Of a stretch of 20,544 bases of DNA, positions 1 through 7,781 are shown one piece after another. Source of the DNA: Nostoc sp. CHAB 5715. Lineage in GTDB: Bacteria; Cyanobacteriota; Cyanobacteriia; Cyanobacteriales; Nostocaceae. Each line of letters begins with the position of its first letter. The first letter of the stretch is position 1. Under the pieces are notes generated by a model. The model searched no databases. It was given only the letters and a program-made list of their open reading frames with translations, and was not told the DNA's origin. The translations under genes and the position numbers were made by a program. The stretch is taken from contig NZ_JAIVFR010000010.1 in assembly GCF_020829685.1 (NCBI RefSeq), positions 1 to 20,544 of the forward strand, given 5' to 3'.

Positions 1-649
1 AGAGTGCTGCATACTCAGCATTAGGCTGTTGGGCAGATTGTAAATAAGCATCTACAATTTCTTGATACACTCGATTAGACTGAGCAAATTGCCGTTGCTC
101 TAAGAAACTGCGAATACCCCCACTGGTGGCTACTCCAGTGCTGTAAAGTAAACGGTCAACAAGGGGAACGCTGATTAACTGGGCAAAAAAACTACGGGAG
201 TAGTCTTCGCCAAAGTCGGAAAGTCCGGCGGGGGTAGTGAGAATTAAAGATTTGAATAAATCAGGATGATCTGATGCTACTCGAATTGTAAAGGCTGCGG
301 TCAAAGAAGAAGCGATCGCTGTTACTGGCCCAGTACAAGTCTGCTCGAAAAACTCCCGAATCGTGGTTAAATAATCTTCAATCTTATAACTCCGTGCCGG
401 ATGCTCAGACCTACCCCAACCGATTAAATCTGGCGCAATGACCCGATATTCGGCGGCAAAAGCCGGATAGACTTTCGACCACTCATAAGCAGAAGATCCA
501 CCACCAAAGGCGTGCAGAAACACTAAAGTTTCCCGATCATCTTTTGTTGTAAAATTGTCCTGCCAAGGTGACTTAGTGGCTGTATAATATACCATCCTAC
601 CTAGTGAGGTATTTATAGAGCGTTGTTCAAATCCTTGTGGTTGAAACAT
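1..649 (-). CDS. alpha/beta hydrolase (partial, C-terminus off the window)
   Basis: The minus strand is open from ATG at 649 to the left edge, giving 216 residues without the C-terminus. It reads as an alpha/beta-hydrolase fold: LVFLHAFGGG (about residues 42-51) is the HG-type oxyanion loop and strand, and APDLIGWGRSEHP (72-84) is the usual segment before the nucleophile. AIASSLTAA (111-119) sits at the nucleophile elbow, with Ser115 in an A-S-S-L-T context instead of the common G-x-S-x-G. The acid and His of the triad should lie beyond the edge or in the last residues and cannot be checked. No signal peptide is evident, so it is probably cytoplasmic. The family is catalytically diverse (esterases, lipases, dephytylases, haloalkane-type enzymes), so no substrate is proposed. 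Confidence 0.88.
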   Translation of the reverse strand, partial: MFQPQGFEQRSINTSLGRMVYYTATKSPWQDNFTTKDDRETLVFLHAFGGGSSAYEWSKVYPAFAAEYRVIAPDLIGWGRSEHPARSYKIEDYLTTIREFFEQTCTGPVTAIASSLTAAFTIRVASDHPDLFKSLILTTPAGLSDFGEDYSRSFFAQLISVPLVDRLLYSTGVATSGGIRSFLEQRQFAQSNRVYQEIVDAYLQSAQQPNAEYAAL

Positions 650-1334
650 AAGTACTTTTTATTGACTGTAGTATTTAAGTAGCATGAGTAACAGAATAGA
701 CCTGTAGATGCGTGTACACGGAGAAAGCATTTGATAATTTATCCGCGTCACAAAAGCCAACGAGTGAGCTTATTCCTTCAATGTATGGGATGAATCGCTA
801 CTCGCTGTCTTGGTCATTAGTCAGTAATCATTAGTGGCGAGTCTACGAAAATCGTGAAAAACCTACTAATGACTTCTTGACTAGATTTACCTGCGGCTTG
901 AAGCTGTAGGATGAGTTAACGCATCTCCTTTGGTTCCCCCAGAATACTTATCTATTTAGTTCAAACTTGTCACTCATTGTTATTATCGGCGAATCAATCA
1001 CTTTAAAACTTCTTCCTACCATCAGATTAAGTAGATATAAAATTACTGGATTACTTGTAAAGATTTGGTGATTTTTTTTCATAGTGAAAAGTAACTTAGC
1101 GTTGAAACTACTGTTTTATAAGGGTTTGTCGTGGTATCGAGTATTACTAAAGCGGGAATAAATCATAAGTTTTTATGCTAGTCTATCAAGAAACTCATAA
1201 ATAATTCTGAGCGTCAATAAAATTCAAAATGCTCATTTTAACAAGCTATTAATTCTAGTTCAACATGTAGAAACATAGCTTTTGATGTATTACTAAATCT
1301 AATTATTATCTAAGTAATAGTAAGGCGGGATGTC
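650..1334. other. intergenic region, 685 bases, no gene seen
   Basis: This is an AT-rich spacer between the divergent hydrolase gene and the gene at 1335. I see no convincing ORF, RNA gene or strong hairpin. Around 815-835 there is a short degenerate stretch related to the ATTAGTC heptamer (GTCATTAGTCAGTAATCATTAG). It should contain the promoters of both flanking genes, but no -35/-10 pair with good spacing stood out. Confidence 0.5.
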
Positions 1335-1913
1335 ATGGTACAGGCTACTCTTCAATTAAATAAACTACCAACGATTGAAGACGCTAAATTTGCGCTTGAC
1401 TTTAATATACAAAATGAAATTAAAGTTTTAGCTTGGGGGGAGCAGGTGGAGTCAGCTATTGACGCTGGCAGAGTGACTGTACCTACTTGTATTTGTTTAG
1501 ACTTAGAAGACTTAAAGTGTTTTGAACCAGTAGAGCGCCAATATGAACGCTGGGGAGTAATTTTTCACAATTCTATAGCAATACAGCCATCAAATCCAGC
1601 ATTTCCAGCCTATTCAGGGCTAACAGTCCTAATGGGAGCGCCCAAAAGCGGATTTTTAGAAGCTACTTTCTTGCATCCGGTTAATTCAGTTAGCGCCTTT
1701 GTCACTAGTTCGCAACGGCTAGTGCTTTCCGCCTACGATCGCGATCGGCAACTCATCGCTCAAACTGCACTACCAAGCCCTAATCTTGCCAATTCCGACT
1801 CGGCAATTTCCCCCAATAGCTTATTATCTATAACTGGGAATAACATCTACAGCGTTACCTTCTGTGCTTTTGATGGCCAATTCACCCTTGATAACTTTCG
1901 TTTTTATCTTTAA
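1335..1913 (+). CDS. conserved hypothetical protein, probable beta-sandwich
   Basis: The gene encodes 192 residues; its ATG is preceded by a good ribosome site (AAGGCGGG, about 5 bases upstream). I do not recognise a named family. The N-terminal third is mixed. From CICLDLEDL (about 52-60) on, the protein alternates short hydrophobic strands with loops: a GAPKSGFLEATFL block, then VSAFVTSSQRLVLSAYDRD, and a terminal VTFCAFDGQFTLDNFRFYL. That last pattern (hydrophobic strand, G-x-F-x-x-D-N-F-x-F) is common at the end of lectin-like or CBM-like beta-sandwich domains, including those in PEP-CTERM proteins, but no PEP-CTERM tail or signal peptide is present. No partner gene is obvious. Confidence that it is a real gene is high; function is unknown. 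Confidence 0.8.
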   Translation: MVQATLQLNKLPTIEDAKFALDFNIQNEIKVLAWGEQVESAIDAGRVTVPTCICLDLEDLKCFEPVERQYERWGVIFHNSIAIQPSNPAFPAYSGLTVLMGAPKSGFLEATFLHPVNSVSAFVTSSQRLVLSAYDRDRQLIAQTALPSPNLANSDSAISPNSLLSITGNNIYSVTFCAFDGQFTLDNFRFYL

Positions 1914-1987
1914 AAACCCTTTATGCCCTTGCTCTGAGCCATTTAAAATGGTATCTTGATTTCCGCCCTGCTGTACTAGTTTACTAT

Positions 1988-2104
1988 AGACCTCTTGCAT
2001 AAATCAAACAATTTGAACCCCAAAGAGCCACTCCCCCGCTTTGTCTCCCCTCCCCAAGAATAAGGGGAGGGGTTGGGGGTGTTAGGGACTTTTGCAAGAG
2101 GTCT
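1988..2104. repeat. palindromic intergenic repeat with 12-bp terminal inverted repeats
   Basis: AGACCTCTTGCA (1988-1999) is perfectly inverted at 2093-2104. Inside is a GC-rich hairpin, CCCCTCCCC (2047-2055) with GGGGAGGGG (2064-2072) around an 8-base loop. Together they form a 117-bp foldback unit filling most of the gap between two plus-strand genes. It looks like a miniature interspersed element of the kind common in Nostocales. It could also act as a terminator for the gene ending at 1913, although the stem is not followed by a T run. Confidence 0.75.
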
Positions 2105-2212
2105 TATGCTGTCCTTAAAAACCGGGCATCTTCTGGTTTGGGTCTTCACCCTTTCTTCAACCGTAGTACAACTTATACAATAGTTAATTTCGTAATCAAG
2201 TAGGTAAAAACT

Positions 2213-2983
2213 GTGGCACAGGCTTCGTCTTCTTGGCAGCAATTGATCAACCAGATCCCCAACTGGAACTGGTCGCTTCCAAAGTTCAAGACAAAGGGAG
2301 CAACAAAGCAGCAAACATTTAAGCGCTTCTCTGGGCCTGGGGGCTTTCTTGGGTTCTTGACAATCGTCGTCACCATGTTGTTGTGGAACTGGATGCTGCT
2401 ATTGGCTCTCTCAATCGGCGTTGGGATAATGGTATTGGTTTACTCAATGCAAGAGTGGGACTGGCAATTACACTGGTCTAAGATACGTAAGTTCTTAAAC
2501 AGTTCAAATCGTCGGTTAGCCTTAGCAGTCATAAGTGGTGGTCTTGCTACTGTCACTACTTACATGGCCGCTGCAATTTGGGTTGACTCTCACAGTTCCT
2601 GGATTGCTGCTGGTGCGATTGTGCAAGGCGTGGGAACACTGTTAACTTTAATTTTATTGGTCTGGCAAATTATCAACTTCTATGAAAATCGAGAAGACCA
2701 CCTCGATCAGTTGTTGGTAAATTTAACAGAAAAAGATCCATTAAAGCGGATGATTGCCCTACGTCAATTAACTAAAGTCATCAGCCGTAAGCGAGTTGAT
2801 TCTTCAGTGCAGCAAGATGTTGTGGAATGCTTGCAACTCCTACTCTCTCGAGAGGAGGAAGTTACGATCAGAGAGGCAGCTTTTAAGAGTTTACAAGCCT
2901 GCGATCGCTTACAAGTTCTACCCCCCAAAACAGCAACAACTTTCACACCCGTATCAGCTAAAATCAAACACCACGTTTATTAG
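2213..2983 (+). CDS. membrane protein with three TM helices and a helical-repeat-like C-terminal domain
   Basis: The gene encodes 256 residues from a GTG start. Three hydrophobic segments are clear: about 46-80 (long enough for one or two passes), 101-123 and 128-153. Before them lies a basic, soluble N-terminus. After the last helix, residues about 158-232 form amphipathic helices (DHLDQLLVNLTEKDPLKR, then SVQQDVVECLQLLLSRE and IREAAFKSLQAC), a pattern resembling HEAT or armadillo repeats and probably facing the cytoplasm for protein-protein contact. No enzymatic motif is visible. The TAG stop (2981-2983) is formed inside the first unit of the heptamer array that follows. Downstream ftsE is convergent, so there is no operon partner. 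Function unknown; I infer a scaffold or membrane-associated adaptor role only from architecture. Confidence 0.8.
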   Translation: MAQASSSWQQLINQIPNWNWSLPKFKTKGATKQQTFKRFSGPGGFLGFLTIVVTMLLWNWMLLLALSIGVGIMVLVYSMQEWDWQLHWSKIRKFLNSSNRRLALAVISGGLATVTTYMAAAIWVDSHSSWIAAGAIVQGVGTLLTLILLVWQIINFYENREDHLDQLLVNLTEKDPLKRMIALRQLTKVISRKRVDSSVQQDVVECLQLLLSREEEVTIREAAFKSLQACDRLQVLPPKTATTFTPVSAKIKHHVY

Positions 2984-3118
2984 TCATTAGTCATTAGTCA
3001 TTAGTCATTGGTCATTAGTCATTAGTCATTAGTCATTGGTCATTAGTCATTAGTCATTGGTCATTAGTCATTAGTCATTAGTCATTAGTCATTAGTCATT
3101 AGTCATTGGTCATTAGCC
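2979..3118. repeat. heptamer short tandem repeat array (20 units of ATTAGTC)
   Basis: There are twenty uninterrupted 7-bp units. Most are ATTAGTC; units 5, 9, 12 and 19 read ATTGGTC and the last reads ATTAGCC. This matches the class of short tandemly repeated repetitive (STRR) heptanucleotides described from filamentous cyanobacteria. The array begins inside the last codons of the upstream membrane-protein gene and provides its stop codon. Confidence 0.95.
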
Positions 3119-3119
3119 A

Positions 3120-3197
3120 TTGGGCATTGTCTCCCTCATCTCCCTCATCTCCCTCATCTCCCTCATCTCCCTCATCCTCCCCCTGCCCAATGCCCAA
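3120..3197. repeat. 9-bp tandem repeat enclosed in a 10-bp inverted repeat
   Basis: Five perfect copies of CTCCCTCAT occupy 3131-3175. They are enclosed by TTGGGCATTG (3120-3129) and its perfect inverse CAATGCCCAA (3188-3197). The unit directly follows the heptamer array and ends just before the ftsE stop codon, so it may form the 3' hairpin of the ftsE transcript. Confidence 0.85.
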
Positions 3198-3200
3198 AAC

Positions 3201-3944
3201 TTATTTTCGAGACAACCGTCCATTGCGAACTTGCACTACCGGATGATTGTATCGCCGTACCAATTGTTCATCGTGGGTGCTAACAATTACTGTAGCCCCA
3301 AAGGAATTTAACTTCTGCAGAATCTGGATCACTTGCCAGGAATTATCTGGATCGAGATTTCCAGTCGGCTCATCCGCCAACAGCAACGGTGGTGTACCAA
3401 CGATCGCACGAGCAATACTCACCCTCTGTTGCTCTCCCCCAGACAGCTGATCTGGAAAGCAGTTAGCTTTACTCAGCAAACCCACCAGCTTCAAGGTTGG
3501 TTCTAAGCGTCGTTGAATTTCTTTACGGGTATACCCTTGAGCTTGCAGTACAAAAGTTACATTTTCCGCTACTGTTCGCTGGGTAATCAGTTTGTAGTCT
3601 TGAAACACAATGCCAATCCGTCGCCGCAAAAATGACAAGCGATCGCCCCGTAAACCTGCTACATTACATCCATCAACAATTACTTCTCCCTGCGTCGCTA
3701 ACTCCTGGCCATATAGCAGTTTCAAGAGCGTTGATTTACCAGAACCACTTGGCCCTGTGATAAACAAAAATTCTCCCTTTTTTACCTCAAGGTTCGCATT
3801 CAACAAGGCGTGAGTGCCATTAGTATAAGTCTTAGTTACAGATTGCAATTGCACCTTGACAGTAGTATTGCTACCGTGCTGTTGAGTTTTGTCCTCTCTA
3901 TGAACGGATTTGTCTGTTTTAACTTGAGTTGTTAATACTGGCAT
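3201..3944 (-). CDS. ftsE: cell-division ABC ATPase FtsE
   Basis: The gene encodes 247 residues from ATG. It has the complete ABC ATPase signature: Walker A GPSGSGKST (64-72), Q-loop in FQDYKL (Q115), signature LSGGE (167-171), Walker B LLLADEPTGNLD (about 187-198) and H-switch STHD (His224). The sequence after the Q-loop and the small size fit FtsE, which works with the membrane protein FtsX at the division site to control peptidoglycan hydrolysis. An extra polar N-terminal segment of about 28 residues makes it slightly longer than typical FtsE. No ftsX is adjacent: downstream is a convergent gene, and the upstream same-strand gene is a glycosyltransferase. The other possibility is an ATPase of a LolD/MacB-type exporter, but the sequence is closer to FtsE by eye. 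AAGGA lies about 11 bases upstream of the start. Confidence 0.85.
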   Translation of the reverse strand: MPVLTTQVKTDKSVHREDKTQQHGSNTTVKVQLQSVTKTYTNGTHALLNANLEVKKGEFLFITGPSGSGKSTLLKLLYGQELATQGEVIVDGCNVAGLRGDRLSFLRRRIGIVFQDYKLITQRTVAENVTFVLQAQGYTRKEIQRRLEPTLKLVGLLSKANCFPDQLSGGEQQRVSIARAIVGTPPLLLADEPTGNLDPDNSWQVIQILQKLNSFGATVIVSTHDEQLVRRYNHPVVQVRNGRLSRK

Positions 3945-4016
3945 TGTTAAATTTTCCTTATCCCCACCACCAAATAGCTTACGGGTTTAGATTTGATATT
4001 CCTTTCAAAAATAAGG

Positions 4017-4039
4017 ATTCCCAGGTTTCGCCTGGGAAT
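4017..4039 (-). terminator. hairpin plus T-rich tract, likely terminator of the glycosyltransferase gene
   Basis: ATTCCCAGG (4017-4025) pairs perfectly with CCTGGGAAT (4031-4039) across a 5-base loop. Read on the minus strand the stem is followed by TTATTTTTG, as expected for an intrinsic terminator. It lies about 120 bases after the stop of the minus-strand glycosyltransferase and upstream of ftsE, arguing that the two are separate transcripts. Confidence 0.6.
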
Positions 4040-4124
4040 TGAAAACTCAACAAAGAAAATTTAAAATTTTTTGAAGACTTTAATACTAACTAAGTAATAG
4101 CACCTACTCCCCACTCTCCAGTAC

Positions 4125-4144
4125 AGACGCGATTAATCGCGTCT
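4125..4144. repeat. 20-bp perfect palindrome
   Basis: AGACGCGATT and AATCGCGTCT form an uninterrupted 20-base palindrome, flanked by near-identical pyrimidine-rich CCCACTC strings on both sides. It looks like a short interspersed cyanobacterial repeat. It is 18 bases past the glycosyltransferase stop and could also act as a 3' hairpin. Confidence 0.75.
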
Positions 4145-4161
4145 CTTCCCACTCCCCACTC

Positions 4162-4917
4162 TTAACTAATAGCACCCCTTGCTGTCAAACGATAAACAAA
4201 AGCTTTCACAGCAAACGCTGGCAAAGCCAACATCCGCCGCCAACGCCAAGGTTCTTGATAAAGCCGATACAACCATTCCAAATTATTATTTCCTAACCAG
4301 GCTGGAGCGCGAGTTTTAGTTCCCGACCAAATATCAAAACTACCACCAACACCAATCCAAATTGCTTGGGGACACAAATGGCGGTTTTCGGCAATCCATA
4401 ACTCTTGACGTGGCACTCCCAAACCGACAAAAATCACTTGTGGCTGCAATTGAACCAGAGTTTCTCGCAATTGTGCTTCTTCTTCTGGGGAATGGTAGCC
4501 TGAGTGAGTGCCAACTATACTCAAATCTGGAATTTGCTGCTGCCAAAAATCTGCCGCAGTTGAAGCCACTCCAGGCGCTGCACCATAGAAAAAAACCTTT
4601 GCTCGTGTTTTGTGTTGCCCGATTTCTTGCAAAAGTTTTTCTGCTAGTTCAATCCCCGGAAAACGCTGCACTTTTTGCCATAATAGCCATCGCAAATACA
4701 GAACAACCCCGGCTCCATCTGGAATCACTAATTCAGCATTTTTAATGATCTGAGCTAAGATTTGATTCTGCTCTGCCTGCATAGTCATTTCTGCATTGAG
4801 CGTTACTACATGAATCCCTCTGCCTGCACGCAGGCATTCTAACAACCAGCCTGGATAGTTAGCCATCACATGAACTGGTATTCCCAACACTGAAAATGCT
4901 TCATTGCCTTTAGACAT
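4162..4917 (-). CDS. WecG/TagA/CpsF family glycosyltransferase (GT26)
   Basis: The gene encodes 251 residues from ATG. Family motifs are in order: TLNAEM (39-44), PDGAGVV (66-72, the Asp proposed as catalytic base in TagA), GLGVPRQELW (155-164), GVGGSFD (179-185) and the C-terminal RAPAWLGNNNLEWLYRL followed by an EPWRWRR basic patch (about 193-218). The family transfers ManNAc or a ManNAc uronic acid from UDP-sugar onto an undecaprenyl-diphosphate-linked acceptor at the inner membrane, and the basic C-terminal region is the membrane-interaction part. Here it probably builds an exopolysaccharide or cell-wall glycan, but no other polysaccharide genes are in the window, so the exact sugar is not assigned. 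It is followed by its own terminator-like hairpin. Confidence 0.9.
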   Translation of the reverse strand: MSKGNEAFSVLGIPVHVMANYPGWLLECLRAGRGIHVVTLNAEMTMQAEQNQILAQIIKNAELVIPDGAGVVLYLRWLLWQKVQRFPGIELAEKLLQEIGQHKTRAKVFFYGAAPGVASTAADFWQQQIPDLSIVGTHSGYHSPEEEAQLRETLVQLQPQVIFVGLGVPRQELWIAENRHLCPQAIWIGVGGSFDIWSGTKTRAPAWLGNNNLEWLYRLYQEPWRWRRMLALPAFAVKAFVYRLTARGAIS

Positions 4918-5153
4918 AGCTTATTCTGGATTAACCTCACACCAGATTTCCTTGAATGTTAAGTTTATCAAATTTTTTATATTAGAACTTAGGCAGAAGA
5001 GATTCCCATTGCCCTGCAACAATAGAAAGCATAAGTAATTAGTCTTGGGCGCTTGTACTTGGGCTGAACCAGTCCAAACTTGATTGTTGAAGTGTAATAT
5101 TCTACTAAGTATAAAACGCTCAACTCGTAACTCTGGTTCCGGGAACAGAAGCC

Positions 5154-5182
5154 CCCACTATACTGCTTGCAGTTAGTGTGGG
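5154..5182 (+). promoter_or_regulatory. structured leader hairpin upstream of the response regulator
   Basis: CCCAC (5154-5158) pairs with GTGGG (5178-5182), and ACTGC (5162-5166) with GCAGT (5169-5173) around a 2-base loop, with a small internal loop between. A second small palindrome, GTTCC-G-GGAAC (5136-5146), precedes it. The hairpin lies 57 bases before the chosen start codon and is not followed by T residues, so a 5' leader structure or interspersed repeat is more likely than a terminator. Confidence 0.4.
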
Positions 5183-5239
5183 AGTATGTCACGAAACTCG
5201 ACTTTCTGGTTAAGGTAGTGTAACGGGCTGAAGTTGGCT

Positions 5240-5959
5240 ATGAGTAAAATTCGTATCGCTCTGATTGAAGATCATGACCTAACTCGTGTAGGTATTCGGA
5301 CAGCACTACTACAAAAAGATGACATTGAAGTTGTAGGTGAAGCTGCTAATGCTGCTGACGGGCTAAAGATGTTAAAAATGGTACGACCAGATATTGCCAT
5401 TGTAGATATTGGTTTACCAGATAAGGATGGCATTGAGCTAACACGGGAGTTAAAATCTAGTGCTAATGGGCAGCAGCTACTAACAAAGGTGTTAATTTTG
5501 ACGCTGCGGGATAACAAAGAAGCCGTATTGGCAGCTTTTGCGGCTGGTGCAGACTCTTACTGTATGAAAGATATCAAATTCGATAATTTGCTGGAAGCAG
5601 TACGAGTAACTTACAATGGCAACGCTTGGATCGATCCAGCGATCGCTCGGATTGTATTACAACAAGCGCAACAAAATCCTCAAAAGTTGGAATCAGCTTT
5701 TGTAGATAGCAAGACCATTGCCTCTAATCCTGATTATGTCGAGAATCTGGAAGGAATTCAACCTTACACCCTGACAGAAAGAGAATTGGAAGTGCTACAG
5801 TTGATTGTCGAAGGTTGTAGTAATGCAGTAATTGCCGAAAGGCTTTACATCACTGTTGGGACTGTTAAAACTCACGTTCGCAATATTTTGAATAAGCTAT
5901 GTGCCGATGACCGTACCCAAGCAGCAGTCCGCGCCTTGCGTTCTGGGTTAGTAGGATAA
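5240..5959 (+). CDS. NarL/FixJ-type two-component response regulator
   Basis: The gene encodes 239 residues. I chose ATG at 5240 because GAAG lies 6 bases upstream; a TTG two codons earlier has no ribosome site. The N-terminal receiver domain (about 3-120) has the acidic pocket Glu10/Asp11, the phospho-acceptor Asp56 in VDIGLP, and the distal Lys in YCMKD. A linker leads to a LuxR-type helix-turn-helix (about 171-235): LTERELEVLQLIVEGCSNAVIAERL with the recognition-helix stretch VGTVKTHVRNIL. The protein should bind DNA when phosphorylated. No histidine kinase is next to it. The next gene, 148 bases downstream on the same strand, is an RsbU-like phosphatase, so a common stress-response role is possible but not shown. 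Confidence 0.9.
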   Translation: MSKIRIALIEDHDLTRVGIRTALLQKDDIEVVGEAANAADGLKMLKMVRPDIAIVDIGLPDKDGIELTRELKSSANGQQLLTKVLILTLRDNKEAVLAAFAAGADSYCMKDIKFDNLLEAVRVTYNGNAWIDPAIARIVLQQAQQNPQKLESAFVDSKTIASNPDYVENLEGIQPYTLTERELEVLQLIVEGCSNAVIAERLYITVGTVKTHVRNILNKLCADDRTQAAVRALRSGLVG

Positions 5960-5976
5960 GGTTAAATTGAGTGAAC

Positions 5977-6005
5977 AGTTATCAAGTTTTAAAACACTGA
6001 TAACT
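5977..6005 (+). terminator. AT-rich hairpin after the response regulator gene
   Basis: AGTTATCA (5977-5984) pairs with TGATAACT (5998-6005), and the loop itself contains GTTTTAAAAC. It lies 17 bases after the stop. No T run follows, so termination is uncertain; a weak terminator or processing site is possible. Confidence 0.35.
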
Positions 6006-6107
6006 TATAGCTGTTGAAAATGATTAGTTATTAATTTTTGTTGATTCTCAGGTGGGATAAAAATTATATTATCTCGCCATTCAAATATGTGAAAACTAAA
6101 GTCAAAT

Positions 6108-7781
6108 ATGGCTGATATCGGAGTGGACAAACTTAAGCTCATGGTGGTAGATGATGAGCCAGATAACTTAGATTTACTCTACCGCACTTTTAGGCGAGAT
6201 TTTCAAGTATATAAAGCCAATCATGCCTTTGGCGCTCTAGAAATCTTGGATCAGTTTGGTGAAATGGCGGTGATTATTTCTGACCAAAGAATGCCAGAAA
6301 TGAATGGCACTGAATTTTTTAGTCGCACCGTAGAGCGCTTTCCAGACACGATTCGGATTTTGTTAACTGGTTTTACTGATGTCGAAGATTTGGTGGATGC
6401 GATTAACTCCGGTCAGGTATTCAAGTACATTACCAAACCTTGGAATCCTGAACGGCTCAGAGCCTTAGTTGAGCAAGCCACTGATACATATCGTCTAGTT
6501 AAGAAGCGCACGCAAGAGTTGGGTCGGGCCCTACAGCGAGAATCTTTGTTTAATGCTGTAACAACGGCAATTCGGGAGTCTCTAGACTACGACAGTATGC
6601 TGCAAAAAATTGTCGCAACTATTGGACAAACATTTGAAGCTAGCAATTGCTTGCTTAGACCAGTAGAGGGCGATCGCCTCACACCAGACCAGTTCTCATA
6701 CCGCGATCCCAAATCCGATGTATCAGATTGCTTCTTCGACCCCAGTGTTTTAATTCAAAAAGTGCTGGAAACCGGTCATTATCAACTTGCTCAAGATGTA
6801 TATGAGGGTAATCCTTCTCACCACCTAGTTGTGCCACTTAGCTATCAGCAGCATTTATTGGCTGTGCTGGTTCTCCACCAATGGGGACGCGATCGCCCTT
6901 GGCAAGACGAAGACATTCAACTAATTGCAGGCGTTGCCGAACAAGCAGCCTTAGCCCTCTCTCAAGCAAAACTCTACCAGCGCCTCCAAGAAAAGCAACA
7001 GCAGATTCACAATGAGTTGGAGGTAGCCCGCCAAATTCAATACAACTTGCTACGCCAAACTTTACCTGACATCAAAGGTGTGAAGGTGCAAGCCTGCTGT
7101 TACCCAGCGCGGGAAGTAGGAGGCGATTTTTTTGAAGTTTTTGTCCATCCCAAAGGCGATTTGTGGTTGGCAGTGGGTGATGTCTCTGGAAAGGGCGTCC
7201 CAGCTGCTTTATTTATGGCTAGTATTATTTCAGTTTTGCGCCGGGAATTATCTCAAGAAGCACCAGCCGAGCCAAATGTGGTCATGCAGAACCTCAACCA
7301 CGCTCTCAGTGAAGACTTAATTAGCAACAATTATTTCATCACTCTTGTGTTAGCCTGTTATACCCCTACCACTAAGGAACTTGTCTACACTAATGCAGGT
7401 CATATTTATCCACTATTATGGTCACGTCAAGGTGTTTTAACCGACAATCCCAATTACCTGAAAGTTCGCAGCGTTCCTTTAGGGATCTTGCCTAAGTGGC
7501 AGGCACAGTCTGGTCGCTTGATTCTCGCTGCTGGAGACACATTGTTACTGGCCAGCGATGGAATTACAGAAGCTAAGGTATCAAATAATCCTGATTCAAC
7601 AGTAAAAACCGAGTCTGGCGTTGACCCAGTTAACCATTCTATGCTGAATCAAGATGGTCTTTGGCAACTCTTGCAACAAGAGCAACAACCGCTTTCTCTT
7701 AACCATTTACTAGCTCGCATCCAGGCAGATAACCACGTTCAAGAAGATGATCAAACTATACTTTCACTGGAGATTTTGTAA
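6108..7781 (+). CDS. REC-GAF-PP2C serine phosphatase (RsbU-like response regulator)
   Basis: The gene encodes 557 residues. The receiver domain (about 10-125) has Asp15/Asp16, phospho-acceptor Asp59 in SDQRMPEMNG, and Lys110 in YITKPW. A GAF-like domain (about 145-290) follows, then a coiled linker with ARQIQYNLLRQTLP (307-320), the element that precedes RsbU/SpoIIE-type PP2C domains. The phosphatase domain (about 325-557) has metal-binding Asp340 (GGDFFEV), Asp358 (GDVSGKG), a NAGH motif (429-432), Asp484 (SDGITEA) and the terminal EDDQTILSLEIL. Known relatives dephosphorylate an anti-sigma antagonist (RsbV-like), so phosphorylation of the receiver is expected to switch a sigma-factor pathway. 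The adjacent downstream gene encodes the RsbW-like kinase fold, fitting a partner-switching module; no RsbV-like gene or sigma factor is in the window. Confidence 0.92.
   Translation: MADIGVDKLKLMVVDDEPDNLDLLYRTFRRDFQVYKANHAFGALEILDQFGEMAVIISDQRMPEMNGTEFFSRTVERFPDTIRILLTGFTDVEDLVDAINSGQVFKYITKPWNPERLRALVEQATDTYRLVKKRTQELGRALQRESLFNAVTTAIRESLDYDSMLQKIVATIGQTFEASNCLLRPVEGDRLTPDQFSYRDPKSDVSDCFFDPSVLIQKVLETGHYQLAQDVYEGNPSHHLVVPLSYQQHLLAVLVLHQWGRDRPWQDEDIQLIAGVAEQAALALSQAKLYQRLQEKQQQIHNELEVARQIQYNLLRQTLPDIKGVKVQACCYPAREVGGDFFEVFVHPKGDLWLAVGDVSGKGVPAALFMASIISVLRRELSQEAPAEPNVVMQNLNHALSEDLISNNYFITLVLACYTPTTKELVYTNAGHIYPLLWSRQGVLTDNPNYLKVRSVPLGILPKWQAQSGRLILAAGDTLLLASDGITEAKVSNNPDSTVKTESGVDPVNHSMLNQDGLWQLLQQEQQPLSLNHLLARIQADNHVQEDDQTILSLEIL

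Noticed and set aside
1976..2314. Minus-strand frame of 112 codons
   Set aside because: It runs through a palindromic repeat and overlaps the start of a well-supported plus-strand membrane-protein gene; composition is not protein-like.
2979..3118. Regular repeat array that might be a CRISPR
   Set aside because: Units are 7 bp, contiguous and without spacers; it is a simple tandem repeat.
3120..3311. Plus-strand frame of 63 codons beginning in the 9-bp repeat
   Set aside because: Its first residues simply translate the tandem repeat and the rest is antisense to ftsE.
4362..4745. 127-codon plus-strand frame
   Set aside because: It is entirely antisense to the glycosyltransferase gene, which has all its family motifs.
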